DNA of 64,000 nt from Gordius sp. MW1. Taxonomy: Eukaryota; Nematomorpha; Gordioida; Gordea; Gordiidae. Below are positions 36,601-45,654 of the stretch, piece after piece; position 1 is the stretch's first letter; each line of letters opens with the position of its first letter. The position numbers and the translations under genes were made by a program. The notes beneath the pieces are model-generated. The model was given only the letters and a program-made list of their open reading frames with translations, did no database searches and was not told where the DNA came from. Location of the stretch: NCBI GenBank assembly GCA_964036665.1, contig OZ038529.1, forward strand, positions 868,001 through 932,000, read 5' to 3'.

Positions 36601-38490
36601 GGGGGGCACCAGTGAAAAAGAGGGATAAAAAATAAGGGGTGCAAAACACCCCCCCCCCCCTTCCCTCTGGTAATAAATAGGATAAAAAATGGGAGGGGGG
36701 GAAAGACCCCCCCTCCTTTCTGGTAAGAAAGAGAGTCAAAAATAAGGGGGGGGGGGGGCAAAACACCCCCCCCCCCCCCATCTCTCCTGTGGTGAGAAAG
36801 AGGATAAAAAACTGGTGAGAAAGAGAATAAAAAATAAGGGGGGGGGACAAAACCCCCCTCCCCTCTGGTGAGAAAGAGGGTAAAAAATAAGGGGGGGGGG
36901 GGAAACACCCCCCCCCCCCTTCCCCCCATCTCCCCTGTGGTGAGAAAGAGGATAAAAAATAAGCGGGGGGGGGGGCGGGGGCAAAACACCCTCCCTGGTG
37001 ATAAAGAGGGTAAAAAATAAGGGGGGGGGGCAAAGTTCTTAATTTATTTATGATATATAATATGATTAAAATTGTAATGTTAAATAACATATTATTATTG
37101 ATGATTGACGTTTTTATCCGCCAATAAGAACTATTTAAACAATTTTAAATAATATATGAAGCTTGATTGACATTTGACTTCGCTATTTTACAACGTTCGC
37201 TGACTCCAATATTACACCGGCAAATAGTTTCCAGATTCTGGTGAAGTTTTATGGTGAACGCAAATATAATTTTAGTTTTTTCCCTATACGTCAAGTTTTT
37301 GAAATATTTGCTAAAAACAATGATTTTGACCTTTTTCAAACGTTAATAACTTGCAAATTAAGCGGTGTAATATTAGTTTAATAAAAGTGATTTCTAATTA
37401 AAGTGGAGAGAAATCCATTAAAATTCTTTTTACCCTAGCTCTATTAATTTTTTATATATATTAAAAATTTAATAATCTATATCCTTTTACATTGACAAAT
37501 TGCCCCAGACTTAAGGTCGCCCTCCCTTCCCTTTAACACAAAAAATTAAGTGCGTGTTGTCCAAGCCCGCGGGCCGGCCTGGACTAGCAGTAATATAACC
37601 TGGGCTTGGGTTGGGCCTAGATATACAAAAGGCCCGCCAGGCCCGCTAAAACCCCGTTACAAAATCAATTATATTTTTATTTGTGTTAGCTTTATAATGT
37701 TCCAATTTATTATTATATTTGATGTTTATTAAATTAACAAGGATTTAATGGATTCCTCTTCCCTTTATTTACCAAGCATGTTTATTAAATTAAAATTTTA
37801 AGGTTTAATTTGCAAGTTATAGACGTTTGAAAAACGTCGAAATTGCTGTTTTTAGCATATTTGAGACAACAATAATTTCAAAAACCTGTCGTGTAGGGCA
37901 TGGGCGTATAGCCAGGGGGGGGGCAGGAGAGGCGGCTGCACCCCCCCCCCCCCCCCTACGAAAAAAAAATTTCAATGCAAAAACTTTAAAAAATTAAAAA
38001 AAAATTATGTTTTGCCCCCCTCTAATTAAACTTTTAAGCGATTTGCCCCCCCCCCCTAATCCAAAACCTGGCTACGCCCATGGTATAAGTGTAAAATTAA
38101 TAATATATTTGTGTACATCGTGAAAAACTCTACCAAAATCTGCAAACATTTTGCAGATTGATTTTTCTTGTTGAACTGTGTTATTCATATGCAATATAAA
38201 CAGTTTTTAAATTTTTTAGCTTTCAAAGAAAAATTGAAGATAAGTTACATTTTAAATATAATAATTACTTCTTCTGGATTATAATTTTGCAATAATCCTC
38301 CTGGCTTAAATTCTTCGAGAACATCCTTGATTTTTTTATTGGAATCTGCAAATAAAATCAAAAAAATAAATTTAAAACAAAAGAAAATAAAAAATATAAA
38401 TTTTTGTAATTATTTAAACTTACAGGATAAATATTCTTGAAGTTGAGAAAACTCCTCTGGAGATAATTTAGCCCACCTATTTTGAGCCAT
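15646..38490 (-). CDS. Dgk: Type I diacylglycerol kinase, 23 exons, 1143 residues
   Basis: The enzyme phosphorylates diacylglycerol to phosphatidic acid at membranes, under calcium control. Exons, in transcript order: 38490-38424, 38345-38269, 30094-28861, 26495-26382, 26255-26206, 26135-26051, 25057-24948, 23537-23411, 23209-23121, 22948-22838, 22443-22345, 22215-22105, 21947-21862, 21313-21239, 20035-19950, 19371-19282, 19074-18902, 18621-18557, 18432-18342, 18267-18063, 17465-17345, 16384-16324 and 15750-15646 (stop). All have GT-AG borders and matching phases, and the total of 3432 nt is a multiple of three. The start ATG precedes [17 protein letters not shown], matching the N-terminus of vertebrate DGK beta. 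The C-terminal region has MQIDGEPW and PMLMGPP. Human DGK beta is about 800 residues; the excess is almost all in exon 3. A few donors are weak (GTTTGC, GTTTTG, GTTAAA), but phase and homology support them. Confidence 0.95.
15823..15977. mobile_element. hAT-type MITE, CATGGGCGTAGCC ends, in DGK last intron
   Basis: The ends are catgggcgtagccagggg and cctgcctacgcccatg. The flanking 8-bp stretches agree at only about six positions, so this copy is older or its edges have drifted. Confidence 0.8.
16086..16233. mobile_element. hAT-type MITE, TTGTAAAAACGGCT family, in DGK last intron
   Basis: The left end is decayed (gcaaaaacgtctaagttttg). The right end cagccgtttttacaacacta is intact. The internal ggtcgactaaacaaaac segment is shared with other copies. 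Confidence 0.75.
16595..16840. repeat. GGCC-rich hAT-type end followed by a GTCC-repeat element
   Basis: At 16599 a tagaggtctgcatgggccgg start resembles the TAGAGNNCTGCA ends of the hAT elements at 43056 and 46270, then runs into GGCC-rich sequence. From 16766 follows a different repeat, aattgctacgcaatttatgg plus gtccatccgtccattccgtc, which also occurs at 20081, 39575, 49080 and 58690. Both lie in the DGK intron between exons 21 and 22. Confidence 0.6.
17863..18045. mobile_element. hAT-type MITE, TTGTAAAAACGGCT family
   Basis: It begins agagttgtaaaaacggctgc and carries the usual ttggtcgacctttgg and aaaatagaccaaacaaaag segments. The right terminus is lost just before DGK exon 20. Confidence 0.65.
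20081..20640 (+). repeat. GTCC-repeat / TATGGGCTCG dispersed element
   Basis: It starts with a tgctatgtaatttatgggct segment, then ttggttgtccgtcctgtcc, and continues into sequence that recurs in inverted orientation near 39440-39645 (ttcaaaaattgctg, ggttttta and ctagctaaga-type segments). It has no open frame. It lies in the DGK intron between exons 14 and 15. Confidence 0.6.
20664..20845. mobile_element. hAT-type MITE, TTGTAAAAACGGCT family
   Basis: The inverted ends are tagtgtcgtaaaaacggct and ccgttttacaacacta. The flanking 8 bp (ctgagcac and gtgggcac) match at six positions, in line with a hAT-sized duplication. Confidence 0.8.
21345..21720. repeat. Single arm of the long foldback element
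   Basis: This region shares with 30585-30882 and (inverted) 32740-33090 the segments tgatagagaattttacg, ttttaattttttctctag and gaggttaaaggtgcgaaaa. It is a lone arm in the DGK intron between exons 13 and 14. Confidence 0.65.
22345..23537 (-). other. Dgk: DGK exons 8-11: two C1 zinc-finger domains
   Basis: Exons 8 (23411-23537) and 9 (23121-23209) form the first C1 domain, with the full spacing H-x12-C-x2-C-x13-C-x2-C-x4-H-x2-C-x7-C (HVWRLKHF to APASC). Exons 10 (22838-22948) and 11 (22345-22443) form the second C1 domain, from NHHWVEGNC to VKPEC, followed by RDHIIPPT. In type I DGKs these domains support membrane and lipid interaction. Confidence 0.95.
24254..24399. mobile_element. hAT-type MITE, CATGGGCGTAGCC ends
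   Basis: The ends are catgggcgtagccagg and ctggctacgcttatg. The flanking octamers ataaaagt and ataaaaga agree at seven of eight positions. Confidence 0.85.
24425..24740. repeat. GGCC-rich hAT-type repeat relic
   Basis: It contains aagcccggcccactgcccga and ggccgggccgggcaac at the left, and aagccgggaaattcgggg and ttcgggcatgggc at the right. It is similar in style to the 46270 element but lacks clear ends. It lies in the DGK intron between exons 7 and 8. Confidence 0.55.
24948..26495 (-). other. Dgk: DGK exons 4-7: EF-hand pair
   Basis: Exon 4 (26382-26495) carries [14 protein letters not shown]. Exon 5 (26206-26255) contains a canonical EF loop, [12 protein letters not shown] (finished by exon 6). 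Exon 6 (26051-26135) has [15 protein letters not shown]. Exon 7 (24948-25057) contains the second loop, [12 protein letters not shown]. Both loops keep acidic or oxygen ligands at positions 1, 3, 5 and 12, so both should bind calcium. A non-LTR fragment lies in the intron between exons 6 and 7. Confidence 0.94.
25141..25915 (-). pseudogene. Non-LTR retrotransposon ORF C-terminal fragment in a DGK intron
   Basis: An open frame on the minus strand reads about 250 residues. The order is a LPALRSF segment, [25 protein letters not shown], a zinc-finger-like CNLCGS...HHGLH block, then [19 protein letters not shown] and finally [12 protein letters not shown]. The RIATGLRLG / CxxCG / HxLxxH / RPDG / PW / WD order is that of the region after the reverse transcriptase in several non-LTR clades (family knowledge). 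The upstream reverse transcriptase and endonuclease are absent, as expected of a 5'-truncated copy. Confidence 0.8.
26806..26974. mobile_element. hAT-type MITE, CATGGGCGTAGCC family, decayed ends
   Basis: The ends have drifted to catgaacctaaccagg and cctggctaggcccatg, but the internal layout is the same (gaggggcgactgcccccctc, then tttgcccctccc). It lies in the DGK intron between exons 3 and 4. Confidence 0.75.
27045..27228. mobile_element. hAT-type MITE, TTGTAAAAACGGCT family
   Basis: The right end cagccgtttttacaacacgag is intact. The left end has changed to cttagtaacaacagctggg. Internal ggtcgatctctaggcttagt matches other copies. Confidence 0.7.
27428..28064. mobile_element. TTGTAAAAACGGCT MITE split by a G/C-tract array, plus a second copy
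   Basis: The left half of a MITE (ttgtaaaaacggctaggtg, 27428-27510) runs into three repeats of a G/C-tract unit (27511-27725). MITE-type sequence resumes at about 27820. A second copy spans about 27882-28064, with ends tagtgttgtaaaaacggctg and cagccgtttttacaccacta. The G/C-tract unit is the same one that makes the large array at 34.6-37.0 kb. Confidence 0.65.
28861..30094 (-). other. Dgk: DGK exon 3: RVH end plus a roughly 400-residue low-complexity insert
   Basis: This 1234-nt exon begins in phase 0 with [20 protein letters not shown], the end of the RVH domain, and spans about residues 49-459. After the SFVKTPPPP segment it becomes rich in proline, histidine, serine and glycine (for example [13 protein letters not shown] and runs of serines) with no recognisable fold. 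The donor at 28861 (cctg before GTAAAG) is in phase 1 and joins exon 4 correctly. Open sequence beyond it to 28763 is intron read-through. The coding strand here is clearly more GC-rich than its surroundings. In vertebrate DGK beta and gamma the equivalent linker is only some tens of residues. Confidence 0.9.
30585..33090. mobile_element. Long foldback element with a hAT element in its middle
   Basis: The left arm (about 30585-30882, continuing 32514-32540) and the right arm (about 32740-33090) are inverted copies. Landmarks of the left arm such as accaataattctgatagaga and ggatatacgaggttgaaag occur in reverse complement in the right arm. The innermost inverted pair is aaattcgtcccactatgtct / agacatagtgggacgaattt. 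The small loop holds pyrimidine-rich tctctctccc and purine-rich gggagagaga segments that are themselves complementary. The hAT element 30883-32505 interrupts the left arm. Confidence 0.85.
30883..32505. mobile_element. Non-autonomous hAT element with GAGAC-repeat termini
   Basis: The exact 8-bp duplication ctccttat flanks it (30875-30882 and 32506-32513). The ends read TAGTGATGCGG and, inverted, TAGTGTATCGA. Just inside each end are irregular tandem runs of GAGAC / GTCTC (30920-31020 and 32360-32490) in opposite orientation. The 1.6-kb element has no convincing transposase frame. It sits in DGK intron 2. Confidence 0.92.
33095..33319. mobile_element. hAT-type MITE, CATGGGCGTACGC family
   Basis: The ends are catgggcatacgcagg and cctgggtacgcccatg. 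The exact 8-bp duplication tttgtaga lies at 33087-33094 and 33320-33327. It abuts the right end of the foldback element. Confidence 0.9.
33485..33654. mobile_element. hAT-type MITE, CATGGGCGTAGCC ends
   Basis: The ends are catgggcgtagccaga and ttggctacgcccatg. The exact 8-bp duplication aattttac lies at 33477-33484 and 33655-33662. Confidence 0.9.
34610..36604 (+). repeat. G/C-tract minisatellite, forward part
   Basis: About 30 tandem units of roughly 55-75 bp each read ttattttttaccctctttct, caccag, a run of G with an embedded A, gatttgc, then a run of C. Units differ mainly in tract length and in ttctcacc versus ttcttacc. Higher-order alternation of unit types is visible, for example gatttgcttccccc units alternating with gatttgcccccc units. 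Long open frames here (up to 256 codons) are by-products of the repeat. It lies in DGK intron 2. Confidence 0.95.
36605..37035 (-). repeat. G/C-tract minisatellite, inverted part
   Basis: From about 36605 the same unit continues in reverse complement (ggtgagaaagagggtaaaaa, ataaggggggg, gcaaaacaccccc) for six to seven units. The orientation switch falls within one unit at cttaccaggggggg / caccagtgaaaaagag. Forward and inverted parts together form a large imperfect palindrome. Confidence 0.93.
37899..38082. mobile_element. hAT-type MITE, CATGGGCGTAGCC family
   Basis: The ends are catgggcgtatagccagg and cctggctacgcccatg, with a two-base insertion in the left end. It lies in DGK intron 2 about 190 bp from exon 2. 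No clear 8-bp duplication is seen. Confidence 0.8.
38269..38490 (-). other. Dgk: DGK exons 1-2: start and RVH domain beginning
   Basis: Exon 1 (38424-38490) runs from the ATG to a T before GTAAGT. Exon 2 (38269-38345) continues with [13 protein letters not shown] and ends at GTAATT in phase 0. These 48 residues are the start of the recoverin-homology (RVH) domain typical of type I DGKs. I see no clear promoter element upstream. Confidence 0.93.
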
Positions 38491-41400
38491 GACTTAGTCC
38501 TCTATATTCCACTTTAATATAAAACTACCGGCTACGAATACTACAATTTATCATTTCCGCTCAGTTTTAATCTAAATAGAAATAATTAATAATATTAACT
38601 GAAACTTATGTTTAAAAAAACAATTGCAACCAAATAACATAGCATGCAAATAAAAAAATAATAAATATGTTTCCAAAAAATAATTGCATTGATTTAATTA
38701 AAAATAATAAAATTCCAAAAAACTTTTTATTTTTAAATTATCATAACGACTTGATTCTAAAGATATTTTTTTTTGAATTTTAAAAATAAAATGATTAAAC
38801 TTTATTGATAGGCATAAATTTAGGTAAAATATACTTTTAAAAGTCAATAACATTTTTTATTAATTCTAGTCTAGTAGACAGTTGGTGTTATCAGCAAATG
38901 GCCATAATTAAATTAAAGTTTATGAGAAAGAAAGGATAAAAGCTAACAAGATTTATAATCTTTTGAGGAAGAAAACACCTTTTTATTCGATAATTTTAAA
39001 TTAAAATTACAGAGTATATATATTTTAGTAATCTTTTACATGATATTTCAATATTATTTTGAATAAAATGGCCAAAAAATGGATATAAATCCTAGTATTT
39101 TTTCATTTCAGTTCCTGAATTTCATATAAAATCGCAGATTAAATGTAATAAAAAATAGTGGTGGAAATAAAATTTCTAATTAATTTTGTCTTAATTATAT
39201 AGTATATATGTTATTAGAAATTTGAAGATAACAATTTAATTTATTTTTTTGACACTTCTTCTATAATATTATTACCAAATACGCAACACGCGCATTAGAT
39301 TATCGCTTGATTATATCTATCTTTTTGCTTAGGACTTATTTTTTGGATCAATAAAAAAGATAAAAAAACACAGATCCCTAGGGTTTTTCTCTCGTAATTA
39401 TTAGACGAATTAAAGGTTAAAATAGAAAAAAAGACACATTTCTTCCAAAATATTGGAACATCTTCCTTTTTTTTAAACTAAAGAATTTATTAATATTAGC
39501 TAGTCTAGTCTTTTAAAGAAGCATAGGGCCACAACAGCCATTAAAAACCCTTACAAATTTCCACAGCAATTATTGGAAAATTACGAGTTAAAGAGGACGG
39601 ACAACCAAAAACGAGCCCATAAATTGCATAGGAATTAATTGCTATGCTATGTATTATTATTCGTTATTTTATTAATGTGTAATAAATGTAATTAAATGAA
39701 ATATTACCAAACCATTCGCATCATGAATTTAAACTATATAGAACATGCATTTGATAGATATGTGATAATTTATAAAGGGGGGCAAGGCCCCCTCCCCCCA
39801 TCCATTAACAAATTGGCAAATATGAGTGCACCCTTTGAATATTAATTAATTTATTATTTCTTGGTATATCGATATATATATATATGTATATGTATGCTAT
39901 GATAGTATTTCCCACGAAATGGGAATAATTTGTTAGGTCGTTCCCATTTCTCATTTTATAGCGAATATGTCAATTTTATATTTAATTAGAAAAAAAATAT
40001 GAAATCGAGGCCTTATTTCCCTTTGACAAATCTTTTGCACCTCACAATTTATGTATTCCCCTCACCATCACTAAGCTATGTGATAAATTTAATTAATTAA
40101 ATATATATACCATTACTTTTTAGGGCTGTAACATGTGATTTTAGATATGTTTACTATAACTCACATTCAAAAAATTTTTTAATTAAAATAGGTTGCGCAT
40201 CCTCTTTAAGTATGTTAATGAACCATACGTAACTTCTTAGCTTACCAATCGATTAATTTTCTAAGATTAAAAGGGGGAAGAATATTCTGGAATAATATAT
40301 TACTAAATCAATCATCTATATACCTTCATTTAGATGCTAACAAAATAATTTTAATCAAAATGCTAATGCGGAAATGGCATATATATTCGATTTGAAATAA
40401 TGATTATCTATTATTTCATTTCCTCCAAAACTAAATTTTTTTTTTTTAAATGTTGCATTTAAAACTTCTTTTAAAATTAGCGCCAATTCCCGACATTTTC
40501 CCGCGCTAATTAATAAATTTCGTGTAATATATTTTCGAAAAATTTGGGTGATGTCTAGTCAAAGAGCAGGGTTATTTTGTAAATTGAAGGGTATGTGATA
40601 GTCAAAAGGGAGAAAATCAGGTGAACTTTCCCAAAACTTAATTAATTTTCTCTGGAAAGCTAAATCATTGATACTTAGTGCAACTGTATTAAATCAAGAT
40701 TTTCACAAAGTTATAATAAAATGTGCAGGCCACGGATGTATATTATTGAAAATTATTAAAAACCCTCTATTTAGAGAAATAATATTGTAGAATACTAATT
40801 GTATGTAAATAGTTTTCACAGTAATATTAATTTTTTTTTACAAAATCGATAACAAGCGACTTTGATAGTTAAAATAAGAATGTAAATGAAATAACTAAAT
40901 AGATTAAAAATATTAGATTCTCAGCAATTATTTTATCAAGTACATTTGATCTTTTTTTAAAGAAAAACATTTTAAATTCTTTAAAAAATATTTATTAAAA
41001 ACTTTTTTAAACCTTTGGGTATAAGGAAGCCTTTGTATAAAATCAAGGCATACAGGCTTCAAGATTAAAACTTTTTTGAGAATGCCGGATTAAAAGTGGA
41101 TTATAAATAAATTTGATATAGATTTGCCAAAAATATTTTCGAAAATATGCACTTCGATAAGATAAGTTGTGGAAATTTTAACTAATAGGATTAAGTTCTT
41201 AATTCCTAAGGTTGAGTATGGTTTCGAATTCAGAAATTTTTTGACTATTTATACTTTTATAAAAGGATTATTTTAATCTTTAAATAGAAAATAAGGATTT
41301 CACAACGCTATAAATCAAATACTATCGCGTTTTAAATAATAAAACATAAGCCATCAAGCAGCATCATAAAAATTCTAAAAATTAATCATAAAAACTAATT

Positions 41401-42100
41401 TTAAATACATTTTTATCGATTTTTGACTTTAATATTAAAAATTTTATTGAGAATAAAAGATTAATATATTAAAGTTTTTCGCAGCTCATTATTTACACGA
41501 TTGATTATGCAGCCGCAGCACCACATATAAGTTGACATCGCTTTGTAAATCATAATTAATTTAGAGGTCGTAATAGGTTGTCAAATCCCTAAAAGCCAGA
41601 TGGGAGTGGAGTTGACATTCTGCCATTAATAATCGGCGAATAAATCATTTATAACATAGTTGATAACACATTGTATAAAACTTTTAAAAACTCAAATTTA
41701 AAATAATAATATAAAAATATACAAAAAAGAGTAATTGTTTAGACAAATTGCTATTTCCTGCTGAAAAACAACTAAAAACTTATATTAGAGACTGAGCCAA
41801 ATGGAATAGAGTATATGAGATGAGTGTGAACTTACATGCATCAAGGAATGTTTTCCCTAATAATAATATGGGTAACATAATGGATTTTGGCTGAATAGCA
41901 CAACAGAAAATTTTAAATGATGCATTATGGATAAAAAGGCGATGCGAATTATTATTTTAATCAGCACCGCAGACTACTCCACTCCCTAACAAATTCAGGC
42001 ACGCGGCTATGAACAAAAAAATAAAACAGAGGTTTGTTGGTTGAAATCAAACAGTGAAATTTGAAAGCAATTCGAGCCAACACAAACGCGATTTAATATT
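38491..42100. other. AT-rich intergenic stretch upstream of DGK
   Basis: No recognisable gene is seen. A dispersed GTCC-repeat element in minus orientation covers about 39440-39645 (ggacggacaaccaaaaacga, cccataaattgcatagg). I see no convincing core promoter or CpG-rich patch near the DGK start. Confidence 0.5.
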
Positions 42101-42560
42101 ATTAATCAAGGGGAGGGGGTTAATACAATACAAAATAGTCAAAGAAAATTGGGGAAAAAGCTGATAACATTAGGGGAAATGTGTCCTCCAAGCCGGGGGC
42201 GGGGGGTTATAGACATGATTGACATTAATTTTGGTTTTTTAGAAACATTTACCCCCCCCCCCCCACATATTATCTTTATAGCCCCGCCCAATTACATAGA
42301 TGATTTTTGGGGGGGGGGGGGATGCGCGCGCTCGCAAATTCAATCGATAAAAGGAGTATTAACTTTATTATTACTTCTTATTCTTACTCTACTATATGGG
42401 AGAGCAAAATCGTGCCTAAAAGATGGGCCACCTTATTTAGTTACCGTTTACCTCATTAACAAGTCGGGGCATGTTGGGGGGGGGGGGGTTGGGGGTGCAG
42501 GTTAACCCAGATAGATGCCCCCCCCCGCCCCACTTTGCTGAACTCACCCATTATTCATCG
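42101..42560. repeat. Region with scattered G and C homopolymer runs
   Basis: Several isolated runs of 8-12 G or C (for example accccccccccccccacat, tgggggggggggatgcg) lie in otherwise AT-rich DNA without a common repeat unit. The open frame across it has no recognisable domain. Confidence 0.5.
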
Positions 42561-42838
42561 ATAGGATAGATAGGTGTTTATAGATCGTTGGCTGTGTTCT
42601 GTGCTAATATGTAAAATCAAACTGGTGCACCATAATAGCATGATGAGCTCATAAAGAGGTAATTGGTTTTGTACTTTTACTGTTGCCTAAACCAATTAAT
42701 ATGGCACATATTCATAGTGCAACATGATGAGGGATTCCTTTTTTTAATGAGAAAATAGAATTTATATAAAGTTAGATAAGATGTAATGTAAACAAATAAT
42801 TTTAAACAAACAGGGAAGCACTATATGATTAATGTTAG

Positions 42839-42977
42839 GTAGGCGTAGCCAGGAGGAGAGATCTAAAAAGTCTTGTAAATTTACTAAAAACATGGTTAAA
42901 ATTTGTAACAATTATAATTTTGCTCCTCCTCAAATCATTATTGTCTTCCTCTAATTCTTATGCTGGTTACGCCCATG
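42839..42977. mobile_element. hAT-type MITE relic, CATGGGCGTAGCC family
   Basis: The left end has lost its first bases (taggcgtagccagg). The right end reads tgctggttacgcccatg. The internal pattern (ttttgctcctcctcaaatca) is a decayed form of the family. Confidence 0.7.
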
Positions 42978-43055
42978 ACGACCTACGACCTTAAAATATT
43001 ATTTAACTAGAAAAAGATAGCAAAGTCTTGAGTAATACAACGTTTTAGTTACACC

Positions 43056-44177
43056 TAGAGAACTGCACGGGTGACCCGACCCGGACCCGACTTCGGGTCC
43101 GGTCGGGTTCGGGTAGAAATTTGAAAATAATTTCGGGTCGGGTTCGGGTAGAAAATTTGAAAATAATATCGGGTCGGGTCCGGGTAGAAAATTCGAAAAT
43201 GCTTTCGGGTCGGGTCAAATTTATAGAGTCGGGTCCAAGGTTTATACATTGTAAAAAACACGCGAGACCTTTTTTTTTAATTAATGTTAATTGCTAAGCA
43301 AAGAGTGTTTTTAAATATCGAAATGTACAACTAATTGGGATCATTCATTCATTTAATTCTCTTCCTCTTTTTTTAAATTTTAAAACTCCTAACTCTGAAG
43401 TGCTAGCTAACTCTCATCACTAATTCAAACTACATAAATTACTCCTGTTTTTAATTTGACTATTAAATGGTAAGTTATATTTTAAATTTTTTTAGTGTTA
43501 ACCATGAAGTTTTAGCTAATACTCATTGTTAATTTAAATTACATTTAATGCATATTCAAAAGTCAACGTCAAAGTAAGTTATAATATATATGTTTCATTT
43601 GCAAATTATAATTATATAATATTTTTTTTATAACAACTCATAATTATTTTTAAGTTTCATATCAAATGAATTTATCTTAAATTGCACTTCAAACTTAAAA
43701 CATTTAAACAATCACTTAAATTTCATCATATTTACTTTATTGATCATAATCAGCTATATAATAATGGTTTCATAATAACACTAAATGGATGTTAAATAGT
43801 TGTCTCAAGTCTATAACATATGAGCAGTTTACTTGATATTAGGAAACTAAATAAATAAATATGAGTTTTTTTTCACCATCCCCTTTAAAGAATACAAATC
43901 ATCACGGCGTTTATTTGTCGATGTAATTTTACACACAGCAGTCGCGCTCGAAAGTAATTTGTTTTAAAAAATTTTCGGGTCGGGTTCGGGTTTAAGTTTT
44001 TAAAATGCTTTCGGGTCGGGTCGGGTTCAGGTAGAAAATTTAAAAATGATTTCGGGTCGGGTCCGGGTAGAAAATTAAAAATGATTTCGGGTCGGGTCGG
44101 GTCCGGATAGAAAATTTGAAAATAATTTCGGGTCGGGTCGGGTTCGGGTTGAAAAAAAGTGACTTTGCAGTTCTCTA
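43056..44177. mobile_element. Non-autonomous hAT element with CGGGTCGGG subterminal arrays
   Basis: The inverted ends TAGAGAACTGCA / TGCAGTTCTCTA are exact. The flanking octamers gttacacc and ggtatacc match at six of eight positions. Arrays of about 37-bp units (gggtcgggttcgggtagaaa) lie inside both ends (43075-43215 and 43975-44155). No transposase frame is present; open frames there are translations of the arrays. Confidence 0.88.
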
Positions 44178-44569
44178 GGTATACCAAAGCGTGTTTTTTA
44201 ATATTTTATTACTACAGAAATAATTAAACAAAAATGGGAAGCAATTAAATAAAGTTAAACATTAATCATTTATGGAATTACTGCCCAATAAAGAATCACA
44301 AAACCTCACAATTTTTAGATAAGATTTAATGGGAGCCCTCTTGTCTCTTTGAGCAATAATCTTTACCTTAAAGTGAAACTTCATATTTACTTATTTTTGA
44401 AAAATGTTTATTTGGTGAAAATCTAGAAATTTGATAATAATATCCGATTTTGTAACGCCAGCCAAGAGATAATGTGAGATATTCCCCATTTCAACTACCA
44501 TAATGTTTTCCACAATATTTCTACCGGTTGATTACCAATACCATAAGCCCTTGGAATCGCACACCCGTC

Positions 44570-44903
44570 TAAGGGCTTGTCTTAATGTCGGATTCAGATT
44601 CAAATCGCGCGAATTTATCTTTGTCTAAATATCCGATGCAATTTCATGGATCAAACTCCCTTGTAATTATAAATATTTTGTTTTTTGATAGTTAAAAACG
44701 TTTTTTTGTTTATTTCAACTCTTGAGATTAAATCTGAACTTTGCTGATACCTAAAAATTTAAAAACAAGCTTAGGAAAATTTTGCATTTTACATAATCGC
44801 CGTTATGTTATGCGTCTGAAATGTAAATCTGCTGTGAAGTCGAAGTTAAGACATGGCTATGATTTTTGATACGCAGCAAAATCCGATATTAAGACAAGCC
44901 CTA
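44570..44903. mobile_element. MITE with TAAGGGCTTGTCTTAATNTCGG ends
   Basis: The left end taagggcttgtcttaatgtc is inverted at the right end as gatattaagacaagccctaa. Related copies occur at 46209-47110 (interrupted) and 49140-49250 (right part only). The internal ttatgcgtctgaaatgtaaa segment is shared with the 46.2-47.1 kb copy in inverted order. Confidence 0.75.
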
Positions 44904-45005
44904 ACTTCGGTTTTCCTAACAGTTGTCATACTCTAGCATGAATTACTGAGATTTGGGCTCCAGTATTATGATCCATTAGAATTGTATGCCCATTCAATTT
45001 AACCG

Positions 45006-45654
45006 TTATTGTAGCTCGCCTAGCACGTGCCCAATTTGTTTGATAGAATCAGAAGATTCATAATATTTGACTGGATTCAGTGTGTTGCGACAACATATGG
45101 CAACACGTCCTTTCTTGTTGCATTTGTGGCGAATATCATTAAATGCTGGCCAACGAAATTTTTGATGCTCTCTTTGACATCTTGAGCAAATTGATGTTTT
45201 CCCACACAATTTTTTTGGTCTGAGCGTGTTGTTGAATATAAGATAATGTTTGATGTTTAATCTTAAAAAGCATTTCATCCTTCTCTTCATGTCTTTCAAT
45301 TTCAGCCCTTTCCACGGTAGTTGCCATGTTGACCACTCTATCAAAGGTTAAAAGATTACCTTCTTCATCCAAGGTGTCTGGAAATTTGCTCCTCAATTCA
45401 TATTCCAATCTTTTCAATTTGATTGCATATACAAAATGATCCCTACAACGTTCATCAATGTCAGATTTATAATTGCACTTGCTGAAACAAGTTTTGATTC
45501 TTCTTACCAATTCTAAAATGGTTTCCCCCCTTATGTCTTGTAATATTATTAGTTCAAATCTAGACGCAAAAACTGTTTGAGGCGGTTGATTATTTTGATA
45601 TAACAAATTTTCATTATCTTTCCATTTTGCATCTTTCAATGGAATGGGATACAA
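45006..45654 (-). pseudogene. LTR-retrotransposon Gag fragment
   Basis: Two overlapping minus-strand frames (45139-45654 and 45006-45344) encode a Gag-like protein. A helical stretch with ETILELVRRIKTCFSKC and KLKRLEYELRSKFPD is followed, in the other frame, by a decayed zinc-knuckle region (ICSRCQREHQKF, then HKCNKKGRVAICC). A frameshift joins the parts near 45200-45300. The organisation is typical of Ty3/gypsy-type Gag. It does not resemble the Gag at 3246-3911 closely. No LTRs were found around it. Confidence 0.7.

Noticed and set aside
34610..37035. Possible CRISPR-like array because of regularly spaced repeats
   Set aside because: Units are contiguous minisatellite copies without unique spacers, in a eukaryotic intron.
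34648..37090. Many overlapping open frames up to 256 codons, proline/glycine/phenylalanine-rich, on both strands
   Set aside because: They are translations of the G/C-tract minisatellite. Frame length follows the repeat, with no start context, splice sites or domain.
42149..42505. 118-codon plus-strand frame
   Set aside because: It is interrupted by homopolymer G and C runs, has no recognisable domain and no splice or start evidence.
43055..44187. Two frames rich in PDPTR and FYPDPT repeats
   Set aside because: They are translations of CGGGTCGGG subterminal arrays in a hAT element, not a repeat protein.
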